A DNA stretch of 64,000 nt from Sulfolobaceae archaeon (GTDB lineage Archaea; Thermoproteota; Thermoprotei_A; Sulfolobales; Sulfolobaceae). Positions 28,694 to 39,737 of this stretch are shown here, piece after piece (positions within the stretch are counted from its first letter, which is position 1; each line of letters begins with the position of its first letter). The stretch lies in NCBI GenBank assembly GCA_028277025.1, contig JAPYVG010000001.1, positions 118,713-182,712 on the forward strand, given 5' to 3'. The notes under the pieces are model-generated. The model did no database searches and had not been told where the DNA came from. It saw only the letters and a program-made list of their open reading frames with translations. Position numbers and translations under genes: made by a program.

Positions 28694-29649
28694 GTGAGTA
28701 TAAGAAAGCTGGTGTAGATCTCGATAAGTTAAGGAGTTATCACTCTATGATTTCTAAAGAGCTTTCCTCTCCTTCTCTGTCAATTGGAATTGGTCATTAC
28801 GGTGGGGGTATAAGACTAGGAGATAAACATTTAATAATGCATATTGACGGGGTAGGTACTAAAACTGTTTTAGCATTAAAAACTGGAATTATAGAGCCTA
28901 CTGGTATAGATTGTGTAGCCATGAATGTTAATGATATTGTATGTGTCGGAGCTAAGCCAATAGCTCTAGTTGATTACCTTGCATTAGAAAAGCCTATGGA
29001 CGACGTCGTGCAAAAAGTCATTAAGGGATTGAAGGAAGGAGCTAAGGAGGCTAATGTAGAGATAGTTGGCGGGGAGACCGCGGTGATGCCTGGGGTTATA
29101 ACTGGTTATGATTTATCATGTACTGTTGTTGGCATTGCTGAAAAGCTAAAAACTGGGGAGGATGTTAAACCTGGGGATGTGATTATAGGTTTAGCAAGTA
29201 ATGGTGTTCATGCTAATGGTTATTCGCTTATTAGAAGGTTAATTGATGAGGGTAAGTTAAGCCTTAAGGATTGGGGAGAAGAGTTAATGAAGCCTACTCG
29301 TATCTACTCAAACTCTGTGCTAGAAGTTATCGATAAGATTAAATCTGCTGCCCACATTACAGGGGGTGCTTTTTCTAAACTCCGTAGGATTACTAAATAT
29401 AAAATAGACCTAGAAATGCCTGACCCACCAGATATATTCAAAGCTATTGAAAAAGCTGGTGTTCCTCATGAAGAAATGTATAAAGTATACAATATGGGTA
29501 TAGGCATGATCCTGTTTTTAGATAGAGAATACAAGGATGAAGTTATATCAATTTTACGTAAAAAAGAAATAGTTTATGAGTTAGGAAGAGTAGAAGAAGG
29601 TGAGGGTATCAAAATTACGACTTACAAGAACGTGATTCTCTATGTATAG
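28687..29649 (+). CDS. purM: Phosphoribosylformylglycinamidine cyclo-ligase (AIR synthetase)
   Basis: It closes FGAM to AIR with ATP. The protein has 320 residues, begins MVSEYKKAGVDLDKL, and contains HIDGVGTKTVLAL, VAMNVNDIVCVGAKPIALVDYLALE, IVGGETAVMPGV and VHANGYSLIRR, all PurM signatures. The ATG lies inside the purD end. It is the last gene of the purine operon in this window; a 56-base gap with a T-rich stretch follows. purE, purH and purT-like genes are not here. Confidence 0.96.
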   Translation: MVSEYKKAGVDLDKLRSYHSMISKELSSPSLSIGIGHYGGGIRLGDKHLIMHIDGVGTKTVLALKTGIIEPTGIDCVAMNVNDIVCVGAKPIALVDYLALEKPMDDVVQKVIKGLKEGAKEANVEIVGGETAVMPGVITGYDLSCTVVGIAEKLKTGEDVKPGDVIIGLASNGVHANGYSLIRRLIDEGKLSLKDWGEELMKPTRIYSNSVLEVIDKIKSAAHITGGAFSKLRRITKYKIDLEMPDPPDIFKAIEKAGVPHEEMYKVYNMGIGMILFLDREYKDEVISILRKKEIVYELGRVEEGEGIKITTYKNVILYV

Positions 29650-29705
29650 CATTTAATGTAGTCCTTTTAAACTCTGGTGCTAATAAGGGTGTCTAGTGAC
29701 AAGAT

Positions 29706-30155
29706 ATGAAACAAATGGATACCAAGTCTTTAATTAATTATATAGCGTTAAAAATACTAGGCGGAAGTGACTACATATTAGATGCATTAGAAAGGTACCT
29801 AGTAAAAGGTGAAGGACCAGCATCAGTTGCATATGAATATCAAATATCAAAACACCAGCTTAGGGGTTATGCTCAAAGGATAATAGAAAAGAGCGGTAGT
29901 GAAGCTAGGGCTAAGAAGATAATTCCGATTATTAAAGAAATTTCAAGCGATATTAAGCCGATTGTTAAGAGGTCAGATAACGGACTCTATTTCTGTACTC
30001 TCTGTAAGACAGAAATTTTAAAGGAAGATGCTGAAGAACATGTTAGGAAATATCATAAAGACATTCTTACAGCAACAATAAAGACTATGTTAGAGAGATT
30101 AGAACAGTATAAGAAGGAAAAACAGTCAACCGTAATACTTCCATCAGTAAGTTAA
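29706..30155 (+). CDS. HTH and C2H2 zinc-finger DNA-binding protein
   Basis: A 149-residue protein. Residues about 5-70 look like a helical HTH (ILDALERYLVKGEGPASVAYEYQISKHQLRGYAQRI). A single zinc finger follows with Cys 97, Cys 100, His 112 and His 117 (LYFCTLCKTEILKEDAEEHVRKYH). The end is a Lys-rich helix. The combination suggests a sequence-specific DNA- or RNA-binding regulator, but I cannot name a target or specific family. It lies alone between the purine operon and the arginine operon. An in-frame ATG at 29715 is an alternative start. Confidence 0.8.
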   Translation: MKQMDTKSLINYIALKILGGSDYILDALERYLVKGEGPASVAYEYQISKHQLRGYAQRIIEKSGSEARAKKIIPIIKEISSDIKPIVKRSDNGLYFCTLCKTEILKEDAEEHVRKYHKDILTATIKTMLERLEQYKKEKQSTVILPSVS

Positions 30156-30244
30156 AATGCTTTTCTTTTTAAGAGATGTCTTTTTAATGGGAAATCCAAT
30201 AATTACCTTTTTATAAATGCTTGTTTTTTATTTTTCTCGAGAAC

Positions 30245-30391
30245 ATGAAGAAAGTTGTAAGCGTTAGATTAAGGGAGGATACAGTGAATAAGATCAATTA
30301 TTATGTTAAAGAATTGGGATTGGAAAGTAGAACAGATTTTCTTAGGCAGGCATTAAGATTTTACGTTAAGAAGAAAAAAGGTAACGTTTAA
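30245..30391 (+). CDS. Small ribbon-helix-helix (CopG-like) protein
   Basis: An ORF of 48 codons: MKKVVSVRLREDTVNKINYYV, then ELGLESRTDFLRQALRFYVKKKK. The beta strand with alternating residues (VVSVRLRED) and the two helices are the RHH fold, so this is probably a dimeric DNA-binding repressor. TATA-like CTTTTTATAA lies about 30207-30216, and a second T-rich run follows. It is placed just before argG (89 bases downstream), which makes it a candidate regulator of the arginine operon or of itself. RHH proteins of this size are common in Sulfolobales chromosomes, plasmids and viruses. Confidence 0.78.
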   Translation: MKKVVSVRLREDTVNKINYYVKELGLESRTDFLRQALRFYVKKKKGNV

Positions 30392-30480
30392 GGCAGTCCT
30401 TTAACATTCCCTTTATAGAGAATCCCTTTTTTTGATGAACTCCATTTCTTAAATACCTCTTTTTTATTGTTAAACGGGAA

Positions 30481-31656
30481 ATGAAAATAGTCCTTGCATA
30501 CTCTGGGGGTTTAGACACAACAGTTGCCATTAGATGGTTAAAAGAAACCTTTAATGCTAACGTTATCACAGTTACAGTTGATGTAGGGCAGAAAGATAAT
30601 TTTGAAGATATAGAAAAAAGAGCATACATAGCTGGTGCGTTAAAACATTATACTGTAGACGCTAAAAAGGAGTTCGCGGAAAAGTACATTTCTTATGCAA
30701 TAAAGATGAACGGCCTTTATGAGGATGTTTATCCACTTTCAACAGCTTTAGCAAGGCCTTTAATAGCTGAGAAGGTGGTTGAAATTGCAAAAAAAGAGAA
30801 TGCAGATATGATAGCTCATGGGTCAACTTCTAAAGGTAATGATCAAGTTAGATTTGATTTAACAGTTAAAGCCCTTTACCCAGATGTTAAAGTAATAGCC
30901 CCAGCTAGAATTTGGAAGATGACAAGAGAAAGTGAAATAGAATATGCTAAACAAAAGGGAATACCAATAAAGGCTGAGAGTAGTAAGTATAGCATAGATG
31001 AGAATTTATGGGGTAGAAGTATAGAGGGGGATACAATTTCCGATCCCTCAGTAGAGGTGCCAGAAGACGCATTTGAGTGGACTAAAAAGAGAAGTAATGA
31101 GAAACTTAAGTTAACTATAGAATTCGATAAAGGTATTCCAGTTTCGTTAAACGGAGAGAAAATGGATTTAGTAAAGCTTATTCAACTTCTAAATGAGTTA
31201 GCCGGTTCTAGGGGTTTCGGTAGAGTTGAACATCTAGAAAATAGAGTAGTGGGCTTTAAGTCAAGAGAGGTTTATGAAGTTCCAGCCGCATTAATTTTGA
31301 TAAATTCTCACAAAGACTTAGAGAAGACAGTTTATACTCCTTTAGAGTATAGATTCAAAAAGACTTTAGATGCACAGTGGAGTGACTTAGTCTATCAAGG
31401 GCTTTGGTTTGAACCCCTCAGAGAAACAATACAATTAGCTGGTGATAACTTAAACAAATGGGTTTGCGGTGAAGTAAGAATTGAGGTGGATGGAGGCGGC
31501 ATGAGAATATTGGGGAGGGAAAGTAAGTATTCACCATTCTCAGAAAAAGTTGCTAGCTATAACAAAGGCTGGTATCCGACTGATGAAATGGCAAGAGGTT
31601 TCATAGAAATATTTGGGATGCACTCATTGTTAACTCGTCAAGTTAGAAGTGGTTAA
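30481..31656 (+). CDS. argG: Argininosuccinate synthase
   Basis: It joins citrulline and aspartate with ATP. The protein has 391 residues. The N-type ATP pyrophosphatase loop AYSGGLDTTVA is at residues 5-15, followed by AHGSTSKGNDQVRFDL and the C-terminal EVRIEVDGGG-like segment. The ATG at 30481 is preceded by TCTTAAATAC near 30446-30456, about 30 bases upstream, suggesting a nearly leaderless message. First gene of argG-argH-carA-carB-argX, where genes are packed end to end. Confidence 0.96.
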   Translation: MKIVLAYSGGLDTTVAIRWLKETFNANVITVTVDVGQKDNFEDIEKRAYIAGALKHYTVDAKKEFAEKYISYAIKMNGLYEDVYPLSTALARPLIAEKVVEIAKKENADMIAHGSTSKGNDQVRFDLTVKALYPDVKVIAPARIWKMTRESEIEYAKQKGIPIKAESSKYSIDENLWGRSIEGDTISDPSVEVPEDAFEWTKKRSNEKLKLTIEFDKGIPVSLNGEKMDLVKLIQLLNELAGSRGFGRVEHLENRVVGFKSREVYEVPAALILINSHKDLEKTVYTPLEYRFKKTLDAQWSDLVYQGLWFEPLRETIQLAGDNLNKWVCGEVRIEVDGGGMRILGRESKYSPFSEKVASYNKGWYPTDEMARGFIEIFGMHSLLTRQVRSG

Positions 31657-31657
31657 A

Positions 31658-32998
31658 ATGCTTTATAGGAAGTGGGGTTCAGAAAAGGATTTCGTAGTTT
31701 CATATACGTCTTCAGCTGAGGATGATAAAACAATAATAGAAGAAGTTAAGCTTGTAATGAAGGCTCATGTAATAGAACTTTACTTATCTGGATATATTAA
31801 CAAAATTGTTGCAAAGAAAATATTGCAAGCTATAAACTCCTTTAGGGAATATAATGGTAGCTACGAAGACGTTCATGAGGCAATAGAAGATTATATAATT
31901 AAAGTTGCGGGTGAAGATGGTGGATGGGTGGGTTTAGGTAGAAGTAGGAATGATCATGTCGCAAGTGCCTTGAGGTTAAAAATGAGGGAATATTTAATTG
32001 ACGTCCTAGACTCACTTTACTCACTTAGGAAGAGTATCTTGAATAAGGCGAGTAAGAGCACAAATATAGTTATTCCAGCTTTTACACACTTTCAACCAGC
32101 GCAACCAACTTCTCTGGCTCATTATTTACTCTATTTGGAGGAGGAGTTAAACACGGTGTGGTTGATCATTTTTAACTCCCTAAAGTTAGTAAATAGAAGT
32201 CCTTTAGGGAGTGGTGCTGTTGTTGGAACTAATGTTAAGCTCGATAGGAAAAGAGAGGCGGAACTATTGGGCTTTGATACAATTATTACTAACACGATTT
32301 CAGCAACGTCCTCAAGGGTTGACTTAATAAATGCTGTATATTCGCTCATGTTATTAACCTTAGTCTTAAGTCGTTTTGCTGAGGACATGGTATTGCTTTC
32401 ATCCTCATTTATAGGTTTGTTAAAACTACCAGATACTCATGTAAGTACCAGCAGTTTAATGCCTCAGAAAAGGAATGCAGTTACTATGGAGGTATTAAGG
32501 ACTAAAATTGCTGAATGTTTTGGTCATTTCTCTTCTTTAATCATAATGTATAAGAGTTTACCATCTGGTTATAACTTAGACTTACAAGAGATGAATAGAC
32601 ATTATTGGGCTTATATACCTCATATCATTTCGTCACTTAGCGTGGTTAGAGATTTGATTGAGAATTTACAAGTTAATGAAAACTATACGATAGATAGTAG
32701 TATTACTGCAACTGACGCTGCAGAGGATTTATCTCTTACCGGGATTCCTTACAGAAAAGCTTATATGGAGGTTGCCTCTAAAATTAGAGCGGGCACTTTC
32801 GTAGGTGGAATTTCTCCAAAAGCTTCACTAGAAAAAAAATCGGTACTAGGAAGTCCAAACCCAGATATCATATCTAAGGAAATAAAATCTAAGGACGAAC
32901 AGCTGGAAAGTCAATATAATGAGTTCAAGGAATATGTAAATTCTATAATTAGTAAGCTTGGAGAGTTAAAAGTGATAGAAGATGACGTACTGCAATGA
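31658..32998 (+). CDS. argH: Argininosuccinate lyase
   Basis: It releases arginine and fumarate. The protein has 446 residues from ATG 31658 (MLYRKWG), directly after the argG stop; a GTG at 31649 would add three residues. Family signatures: GLGRSRNDHVASALRL, HFQPAQPTSLAHYLL and the superfamily motif SSLMPQKRNAVTMEVLR near residue 265. The length is normal for archaeal ArgH. Its last 17 bases overlap carA. Confidence 0.95.
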   Translation: MLYRKWGSEKDFVVSYTSSAEDDKTIIEEVKLVMKAHVIELYLSGYINKIVAKKILQAINSFREYNGSYEDVHEAIEDYIIKVAGEDGGWVGLGRSRNDHVASALRLKMREYLIDVLDSLYSLRKSILNKASKSTNIVIPAFTHFQPAQPTSLAHYLLYLEEELNTVWLIIFNSLKLVNRSPLGSGAVVGTNVKLDRKREAELLGFDTIITNTISATSSRVDLINAVYSLMLLTLVLSRFAEDMVLLSSSFIGLLKLPDTHVSTSSLMPQKRNAVTMEVLRTKIAECFGHFSSLIIMYKSLPSGYNLDLQEMNRHYWAYIPHIISSLSVVRDLIENLQVNENYTIDSSITATDAAEDLSLTGIPYRKAYMEVASKIRAGTFVGGISPKASLEKKSVLGSPNPDIISKEIKSKDEQLESQYNEFKEYVNSIISKLGELKVIEDDVLQ

Positions 32999-34103
32999 AA
33001 ATCCTGGATTTCTATATTTAGAAGACGGAACTTTAATAAGAGGGGTAGGCTTTGGTGCTAGAGGGATAAAGGCTGGGGAAATAGTTTTTACAACAGCAAT
33101 GAACGGGTATCCAGAGAGCTTAACTGACCCCTCCTATAGAGGGCAAATACTCGTAATTACTCATCCTTTAGTAGGTAATTATGGTGTACCAGAAAAGAGG
33201 GATATAAATGGGATTTTAACTAACTTTGAATCCGAGAGGATACAAATAGAGGGCTTAGTGATAGCTGAGCATACTCAGCCATTTAAGTGGAACTCGGCTA
33301 TGACTTTAGATGAGTGGTTAAAGAAAGAAGGAGTGCCAGGATTACAAGATGTTGATACGAGAGCTATAGTAAAGAGAGTAAGAGTTAAAGGAGTTATGAT
33401 GGGAGTAATAGCCTCTGGTATTGATTCTGAAGAGGTTTCGGTAAAACAATATTTAGAAAAGAAATACGATGAGATAGACTTTACTCAGTTCACATCTCCT
33501 AAAGCACCGCTTATCCACCAAGGGATAAGTAATGGTGATGTTATAGTGGTAATTGACTGTGGCATCAAGCACGGGATTCTTTATCAGTTACATCTGAGGG
33601 GATTTACAATAGTCAGGGTTCCTTGTAGGTATTCCCCAGATAAGATAATGGATTATGATCCTAAAGGGATTGTGTTCAGTAACGGGCCTGGGAACCCTAA
33701 TTTGCTTACAGACGTTATAAAGAATTTCAGAGAGCTTGTGGAATACAAGGTGCCTATTCTAGGAATTTGCTTAGGCCACCAGATAGCTACTATAGCATTA
33801 GGTGGCAAAGTTAAGAAAATGAAGTTCGGTCATAGGGCTATTAATAAGCCTGTAATTGACGTAACTAATGGTAAATGTTATATAACTACTCATAATCACG
33901 GTTATGGCATTCTTTCGAAAGAAGATTTACCACCGAATTCGAAACTATGGTTTTACAATCCAGATGATGGGACTATTGAGGGATGGATGCATGAGAAGTA
34001 TCCTATTATTACCACACAGTTTCATCCCGAGGCTAGGCCAGGTCCTTGGGACGTTACTTGGGTTTTTGATAAATTTAAGAAGATGGTGATAAAAAATGCG
34101 TGA
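32982..34103 (+). CDS. carA: Carbamoyl-phosphate synthase small (glutaminase) subunit
   Basis: The protein has 373 residues. The N-terminal CPS domain begins [17 protein letters not shown]; the class I glutaminase has [22 protein letters not shown] (nucleophile Cys near 263) and [10 protein letters not shown]. It hands ammonia to CarB. The ATG lies inside the argH end, and it overlaps carB by 8 bases. Because it sits in the arginine operon, carbamoyl phosphate for both arginine and pyrimidines probably comes from one arginine-linked enzyme. Confidence 0.96.
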   Translation: MTYCNENPGFLYLEDGTLIRGVGFGARGIKAGEIVFTTAMNGYPESLTDPSYRGQILVITHPLVGNYGVPEKRDINGILTNFESERIQIEGLVIAEHTQPFKWNSAMTLDEWLKKEGVPGLQDVDTRAIVKRVRVKGVMMGVIASGIDSEEVSVKQYLEKKYDEIDFTQFTSPKAPLIHQGISNGDVIVVIDCGIKHGILYQLHLRGFTIVRVPCRYSPDKIMDYDPKGIVFSNGPGNPNLLTDVIKNFRELVEYKVPILGICLGHQIATIALGGKVKKMKFGHRAINKPVIDVTNGKCYITTHNHGYGILSKEDLPPNSKLWFYNPDDGTIEGWMHEKYPIITTQFHPEARPGPWDVTWVFDKFKKMVIKNA

Positions 34104-37100
34104 AAGTGTAAAGAAAGTTTTGGTTGTAGGTTCTGGTCCTATAAAGATAGCTGAAGCAGCTGAGTTCGACTACTCAGGGAGTCAAGCCCTTAAAGCACTA
34201 AAGGAAGAGGGAATAGAAACAGTTTTAGTAAACTCTAACGTTGCAACTGTACAGACGAGTAAGAAATTTGCCGATAAACTTTATATGGTTCCAGTAACGT
34301 GGTGGGCTGTAGAAAGAGTAATTGAGAAAGAAAGGCCAGACGGGATAATGATAGGGTTTGGAGGCCAAACAGCCCTTAATGTAGGTGTTGATTTGTATAA
34401 GCGCGGAATACTTCAAAAGTACGGTGTAAAAGTTTTAGGAACTCCTGTAGAGGGTATTGAAAGGGCTTTAAGTAGAGAAAAATTCAGAGAGACCATGATA
34501 AAAGTTGGCTTACCAGTGCCGCCTAGTTTATCTGCGAGGAGTGAAGAGGAGGCTATTGAAAAAGCAAGGCAAATAGGTTACCCGGTAATGGTAAGAGTAA
34601 GCTTTAATTTAGGCGGTAGGGGGTCAACTGTAGCGTGGACTGAAGAAGACCTAAAGAGGGATATAGGTAGGGCACTAAGCCAGAGTTATATTCATGAAGT
34701 GTTGATAGAGAAGTATTTGTATCATTGGATAGAGTTAGAGTACGAAGTAATGAGAGATAAGTACGGGAATTCGGCTGTAATAGCTTGTATCGAGAACTTA
34801 GATCCTATGGGTGTTCACACCGGAGAATCTACGGTAATAGCTCCATGTCAAACATTAGACAACAAGGAGTTTCAAGACATGAGGAGTATGGCAATAGATG
34901 TTGCTAGATCAATCGATTTAATAGGGGAGTGCAATGTTCAATTTGCATTAGATCCCAAAGGTTACAATTATTATGTAATAGAAACTAATCCGAGAATGTC
35001 TAGGTCGAGTGCTTTAGCTAGTAAAGCTACAGGGTATCCATTAGCTTATGTTTCAGCAAAGCTAGCATTAGGCTATAGTTTATACGAGGTTTTAAACAAG
35101 GTCTCTGGTTCAACTTGTGCGTGTTTCGAACCGAGTTTGGATTACGTGGTAATTAAGATCCCAAGATGGGATTTACAGAAGTTTGAGGAGGTTGAAACGT
35201 CTCTTGGAACTGAAATGAAGAGCGTTGGAGAAGTGATGAGTATAGGTAGGTCTTTTGAAGAGGCTTTACAAAAGGCTATAAGGATGCTTGATATAGGTGA
35301 ACTAGGGTTAGTTGGAGGGAAAATATATAATTCTGGGATGAAGAGAGAAGAAGCGTTAAAGTTCTTAAAGGAGAGAAGGCCTTACTGGTTCCTTTACGCT
35401 GCTAAAGCATTTAAAGAGGGGGCTACAATAGATGAAGTTTATGAAGCTACTGGGATTTCAAAGTTTTTCTTAAATAAGATAAAAAATGTGGTAGAATTCT
35501 ATGAGGAGCTCAAGAAGAGTAAACAAATTGACCAAAAGACGTTATTGAAGGCTAAGAAACTGGGGTTAAGTGATTTACAAATAGCGAAAGCTTTAGGGAA
35601 GAGTGAACAAGAGATTAGGGAGTTAAGACGTAAGTTTGGTATTGAACCTAAAGTTAAGCAAATAGATACCTTAGCCGGGGAATGGCCAGCAGTTACCAAC
35701 TACTTATATGTAACTTATAGCGGAAGTGAGGACGATATAGAGTTCTCAGAAAACGCTAAGAAATTACTAATCGTAGGAGCGGGCGGGTTCAGGATAGGTG
35801 TTTCAGTAGAGTTTGACTGGAGCGTAGTATCATTGTTAGATGCAGCATCTAAATATTTCGACGAAGTTGCTATCTTAAATTATAACCCCGAAACCGTATC
35901 AACAGATTGGGATATAGCTAGGAAACTATATTTTGACGAGATATCTGTTGAGAGAGTGTTGGACTTAATGAGGAAAGAAAACTTCACTTATGTAGCCACA
36001 TTTACTGGAGGACAAATTGGCAATAATATCTCTAAGAAATTGGAAGAAGCAGGGGTGAGACTACTTGGAACTTCTGGTACAAGTGTAGATAATGCTGAAG
36101 ACAGAGAAAAGTTCTCAAAGTTGCTAGACAGATTAGGGATAAAACAACCCGATTGGGTTTCTGCTAAGAGCTTTGAGGAAGTTAAAGAGTTTATAAACAG
36201 AGTTGGATACCCAGTACTTATAAGACCAAGTTATGTATTAAGTGGTTCTTCAATGCAAATAGTGCACAATGATAATGAATTACTAGCTTATTTAAAGAAA
36301 GCCACTGAGGTCTCACAAGAGCATCCAGTAGTTGTTTCTAAGTATATTGAAAATGCGATAGAGACTGAGATAGATGCGGCTGCAGATGGTAAGGGAGTTT
36401 ACGGTATAGTCATGGAGCATGTTGAAGAAGCTGGAGTACATAGTGGTGACGCTACGATGTCAATTCCATATAGGCAATTATCACAATCAGTAGTGGAAAA
36501 GATGAAAGAGTACGTACACGCTATAGTTAGAGAATTAGAAATTAAAGGGCCATTCAATGTCCAATTTGTAGTCAAAAATGGTACCCCATATATTATAGAA
36601 CTTAACTTAAGAGCCAGTAGATCAATGCCATTCAGCAGTAAAGTAGTTGGTAAGAATATAATTCACTTGGCGCTCGAGGGGATCTTAAATGGATTCAAGA
36701 ACGATGATTTCGTAGAGTTAAAGCCTAAGTCATGGGGAGTAAAAGTTGCGCAATTCTCGTGGGCACAACTAAAAGGTGCTTATCCTTACTTAGGGCCAGA
36801 GATGAAAAGCACAGGTGAGGCGGCATCATTAGGTGTTAACTTTTACGATGCACTATTAAAGGCGTGGCTATCAGCCTCTCCAAATAGGCTTCCAGAGAAA
36901 GGGGGGATTGCTTTAGTTTACGGAAACGGTAATAAAGGGCCATTAAGTTTAGCTGGAAAGAATTTAGTTGAATATGGTATGCAAGTGTATACCGTTGATG
37001 GTGCTGAAATTGAAGGGTTTAAGTCCGTTACCCCAAAGGAGGCTTACTCGCTAGTTAGGGATAGAAAAGTTGAAATTCTAGTAACTGATGGATATCTTAA

Positions 37101-37251
37101 AAAGCTAGATTATGAGGTGAGGCGTATTGCCGTCGATTATAATATACCCATAATTTTAAATGGAAAGTTAGGTTTAGAAGTAACTAAGTCATTCCTATAT
37201 AAAGATAATTTAACATTCTATGAAATTGAAGAATATGGTGCTGGAATATGA
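34096..37251 (+). CDS. carB: Carbamoyl-phosphate synthase large subunit
   Basis: The protein has 1051 residues with two homologous ATP-grasp halves. The first half starts [24 protein letters not shown] and contains [22 protein letters not shown]; the second half starts [20 protein letters not shown] and contains [19 protein letters not shown]. The usual helical oligomerisation domain lies between, and an MGS-like allosteric domain at the end ([19 protein letters not shown]). A small difference from bacteria is [10 protein letters not shown] rather than GSGPIRIGQG. It overlaps argX by 4 bases. Confidence 0.97.
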   Translation: MRESVKKVLVVGSGPIKIAEAAEFDYSGSQALKALKEEGIETVLVNSNVATVQTSKKFADKLYMVPVTWWAVERVIEKERPDGIMIGFGGQTALNVGVDLYKRGILQKYGVKVLGTPVEGIERALSREKFRETMIKVGLPVPPSLSARSEEEAIEKARQIGYPVMVRVSFNLGGRGSTVAWTEEDLKRDIGRALSQSYIHEVLIEKYLYHWIELEYEVMRDKYGNSAVIACIENLDPMGVHTGESTVIAPCQTLDNKEFQDMRSMAIDVARSIDLIGECNVQFALDPKGYNYYVIETNPRMSRSSALASKATGYPLAYVSAKLALGYSLYEVLNKVSGSTCACFEPSLDYVVIKIPRWDLQKFEEVETSLGTEMKSVGEVMSIGRSFEEALQKAIRMLDIGELGLVGGKIYNSGMKREEALKFLKERRPYWFLYAAKAFKEGATIDEVYEATGISKFFLNKIKNVVEFYEELKKSKQIDQKTLLKAKKLGLSDLQIAKALGKSEQEIRELRRKFGIEPKVKQIDTLAGEWPAVTNYLYVTYSGSEDDIEFSENAKKLLIVGAGGFRIGVSVEFDWSVVSLLDAASKYFDEVAILNYNPETVSTDWDIARKLYFDEISVERVLDLMRKENFTYVATFTGGQIGNNISKKLEEAGVRLLGTSGTSVDNAEDREKFSKLLDRLGIKQPDWVSAKSFEEVKEFINRVGYPVLIRPSYVLSGSSMQIVHNDNELLAYLKKATEVSQEHPVVVSKYIENAIETEIDAAADGKGVYGIVMEHVEEAGVHSGDATMSIPYRQLSQSVVEKMKEYVHAIVRELEIKGPFNVQFVVKNGTPYIIELNLRASRSMPFSSKVVGKNIIHLALEGILNGFKNDDFVELKPKSWGVKVAQFSWAQLKGAYPYLGPEMKSTGEAASLGVNFYDALLKAWLSASPNRLPEKGGIALVYGNGNKGPLSLAGKNLVEYGMQVYTVDGAEIEGFKSVTPKEAYSLVRDRKVEILVTDGYLKKLDYEVRRIAVDYNIPIILNGKLGLEVTKSFLYKDNLTFYEIEEYGAGI

Positions 37252-38096
37252 GAGTGGCATTAATAGTTGATGTAATAAGACAAGAGGAAAAACTAATAGC
37301 TAAAGCATTAGATGACTATAAGATCCCTTACGATATAATAAATGTAGCACACGAGCCATTACCTTTTGATAAGGCATTAAGTAGGTATGATGTTGCGATA
37401 ATTAGGCCAATAAGTATGTATAGGGCATTATATTCTTCAGCTGTTTTGGAAGGAGCTGGGGTTCACACTATAAATTCAACAGACACTATAGTAACTTGCG
37501 GGGATAAGATTCTAACATATTCTAAGCTTTTCAGAAACGGTATTCCAATACCAGATTCCATAATTGCCATGTCCCCAGACGCAACACTAAAAGCCTATGA
37601 GCAAAGGGGATTCCCATTAATTGATAAACCACCAATAGGTAGTTGGGGGAGGTTAGTATCCTTAATTACAGACTCCTTTGAGGGTAAGACTATCATAGAG
37701 CATAGGGAAATGATGGGTAACAGTGCATTAAAAGTCCATATAGTTCAAGAGTACATTCAGTACAAGGGGAGGGATATAAGGTGTATTGCTCTTGGCGGTA
37801 AGCTATTAGGCTGTTACGCTAGAGTTATTCCTCCAAATGAGTGGAGAGCCAATGTAGCACTAGGGGGTTATCCAACTAAGATTGAGATAGACAGCAAACT
37901 AGAGGAGGTTGTTACTAAGGCTGTAAGTATAGTAGGTGGAGAGTTCGTATCAATAGATATACTCGAACACCCAATTAAAGGTTATGTTGTAAACGAGATG
38001 AACGATGTGCCGGAATTTAAAGGATTCATGGTAGCTACTAATATTAATGTTGCACAAAAGGTCGTAGAATATATAAAAGAAAATTACTCTAAATGA
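37248..38096 (+). CDS. argX: Glutamate-LysW ligase ArgX (LysX/RimK family)
   Basis: An ATP-grasp ligase of 282 residues that attaches glutamate to the carrier protein LysW, the first step of the Sulfolobus arginine route. LysX/ArgX features: [31 protein letters not shown] and NEMNDVPEF. As I recall, the two enzymes differ by a short motif near the end; the residues GF in EFKGFMVA match ArgX, whereas LysX has Asn/Thr-Phe/Tyr. Its place behind argG, argH and carAB supports ArgX. LysW and the other carrier-route genes are not in the window. Confidence 0.87.
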   Translation: MRVALIVDVIRQEEKLIAKALDDYKIPYDIINVAHEPLPFDKALSRYDVAIIRPISMYRALYSSAVLEGAGVHTINSTDTIVTCGDKILTYSKLFRNGIPIPDSIIAMSPDATLKAYEQRGFPLIDKPPIGSWGRLVSLITDSFEGKTIIEHREMMGNSALKVHIVQEYIQYKGRDIRCIALGGKLLGCYARVIPPNEWRANVALGGYPTKIEIDSKLEEVVTKAVSIVGGEFVSIDILEHPIKGYVVNEMNDVPEFKGFMVATNINVAQKVVEYIKENYSK

Positions 38097-38674
38097 GCTA
38101 AGAATAAATCGTGATTTGTTTCCTCTAAAAGTCTCCTTAAATTATCTATTTTTTGTCTTAAATTAGGTACTAACGCCTTAGGGTATTCTAAAGTCCACAA
38201 CATCTCATATAACTCTTCCATAATTTTATAAGTCTTTTCAGCTTCCTCGATTTCTCCCTTCCTTAAATGCTCTAACACTTTTCTTCTCATCTCACCTATA
38301 GAATCTGCGATACCTAGAATGTAATACTGCTCTGGAATACCTAACTCCTCCGCAGTACCCACTTTTTCATTAAAATAAATAGAATAAACTATTGAAGCCT
38401 CTGATACTTCTTGGAAAGCCGTCCCCACATCACCATACAATAACTCTGGGTAACTGTTTACTAACTTTTTTAGCTCTTCTAACTTTTCAATTGCTTGTTG
38501 TAGCTTCTTAAGTGCTTCTTCCTTTCTCCTTTTATGCGAGTTTGATATACTTTCTCCCGAATACCTTATAACTTCTCTTGAAAGTAGCAACAGTCTTTCC
38601 CTACTATCGAATCTTTCTTGTAATTTGGGTGTTACTTTCTGAACGTACTCTTTTATATCATTAACTATGTCCAT
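38084..38674 (-). CDS. Archaeal translin-family protein
   Basis: A 196-residue all-helical protein. Translin signatures: [31 protein letters not shown] (basic nucleic-acid region), [24 protein letters not shown], and [23 protein letters not shown], where eukaryotic translin has GxADxxGExxR. Eukaryotic translin-TRAX binds and degrades small RNA; archaeal octamers can have RNase activity when TRAX-like acidic residues are present. Its role here is not known. It converges with argX and overlaps it by 13 bases. Confidence 0.85.
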   Translation of the reverse strand: MDIVNDIKEYVQKVTPKLQERFDSRERLLLLSREVIRYSGESISNSHKRRKEEALKKLQQAIEKLEELKKLVNSYPELLYGDVGTAFQEVSEASIVYSIYFNEKVGTAEELGIPEQYYILGIADSIGEMRRKVLEHLRKGEIEEAEKTYKIMEELYEMLWTLEYPKALVPNLRQKIDNLRRLLEETNHDLFLAHLE

Positions 38675-38757
38675 GGGTTAAAGAGCGGAAAAAGAGCAAA
38701 AAAGATTTTGCGTTTAAGGACAAAAAATACTTATACTATATATACTTTTTAAGTCTT

Positions 38758-39714
38758 ATGAGAGAAATCAAAAAGGTTTCGGTTATAGGTGCTGGAGTTA
38801 TAGGTGCGGGATGGAGCACTTTATTAGCTGTAAAGGGGTTCGAGAATTATTTTTACACCGAGAAGAAAGAGACGCTTGAGAAAGGTTTAGCCAAAATTAA
38901 GGGGTATTTACAAGTACTTTATGACTATAAATTAGTTGATAAAGAACCAGAATATTATATGAAATTCATTCATCCAACAACGAATTTTGATGAGGCGATA
39001 CAGAATACGGATTTAGTATTAGAAGCAGTAATTGAAGATTATGACGTGAAGAAGAAACTGTTTAAGGAGCTAGATGAAAGGCTTGATAAAGATGTCGTAT
39101 TGGCCAGTAGTACTTCTGGTTTATTAATGACTGAAATACAAAAAGCTATGCCGAGACATCCGGAAAGGGGGGTTATCGCCCACCCTTGGAATCCACCGCA
39201 TTTATTACCATTAGTTGAGATAGTGCCGGGTGAAAAGACTTCAAAGGAAGTCATAGATGCTACAAAAGATTTCATGGAGAATAAGCTTGAAAGAGTTGTT
39301 GTTGTTTTAAAGAAAGAAATTCCGGGCTTTATAGGTAATAGATTGGCTTTTGCACTATTCAGAGAAGCGGTGTACTTAGTTGATGAGGGTGTTGCCACTG
39401 TTGAAGATATTGATAAAGTGATGACTGCCGCCATAGGCCTAAGGTGGGCATTTATGGGACCATTCTTAACGTATCATTTAGGTGGAGGTGAAGGTGGATT
39501 AGAGTATTTCTTTAGTAGGGGTTTCGGATATGGTGCAAATGAGTGGATGCACACATTGGCTAAATATGACAAATTCCCATATACTGGTGTCGTTAAGTCC
39601 ATTCAACAGATGAAAGAGTATGAGTTCTTAAAGGGTAAAACTTTTCAAGAGATCTCCAGGTGGAGGGATGAAAAGCTAATATCGTTAATTAAATTATTGA
39701 GAGGTAAAGTATGA
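38758..39714 (+). CDS. 3-hydroxyacyl-CoA dehydrogenase family enzyme, probable malonate semialdehyde reductase
   Basis: The protein has 318 residues. NAD(P)-binding [19 protein letters not shown] is at the start; the catalytic His-Glu region is [21 protein letters not shown] and the domain boundary [21 protein letters not shown]. In Metallosphaera and Sulfurisphaera a single-domain protein of this family acts as malonate semialdehyde reductase of the 3-hydroxypropionate/4-hydroxybutyrate CO2 cycle. A crotonase of the same pathway lies about 4 kb downstream. The family is certain; the substrate is inferred. TATA-like TATATATACTTTTTAAG stands 10-25 bases upstream. Confidence 0.85.
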   Translation: MREIKKVSVIGAGVIGAGWSTLLAVKGFENYFYTEKKETLEKGLAKIKGYLQVLYDYKLVDKEPEYYMKFIHPTTNFDEAIQNTDLVLEAVIEDYDVKKKLFKELDERLDKDVVLASSTSGLLMTEIQKAMPRHPERGVIAHPWNPPHLLPLVEIVPGEKTSKEVIDATKDFMENKLERVVVVLKKEIPGFIGNRLAFALFREAVYLVDEGVATVEDIDKVMTAAIGLRWAFMGPFLTYHLGGGEGGLEYFFSRGFGYGANEWMHTLAKYDKFPYTGVVKSIQQMKEYEFLKGKTFQEISRWRDEKLISLIKLLRGKV

Positions 39715-39737
39715 ATTAGAAAAAGAAAATATAATAT

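Noticed and set aside
39039..39434. 131-residue antisense ORF inside the hydroxyacyl-CoA dehydrogenase gene
   Set aside because: Ser/Thr-rich shadow; the sense gene is well supported.
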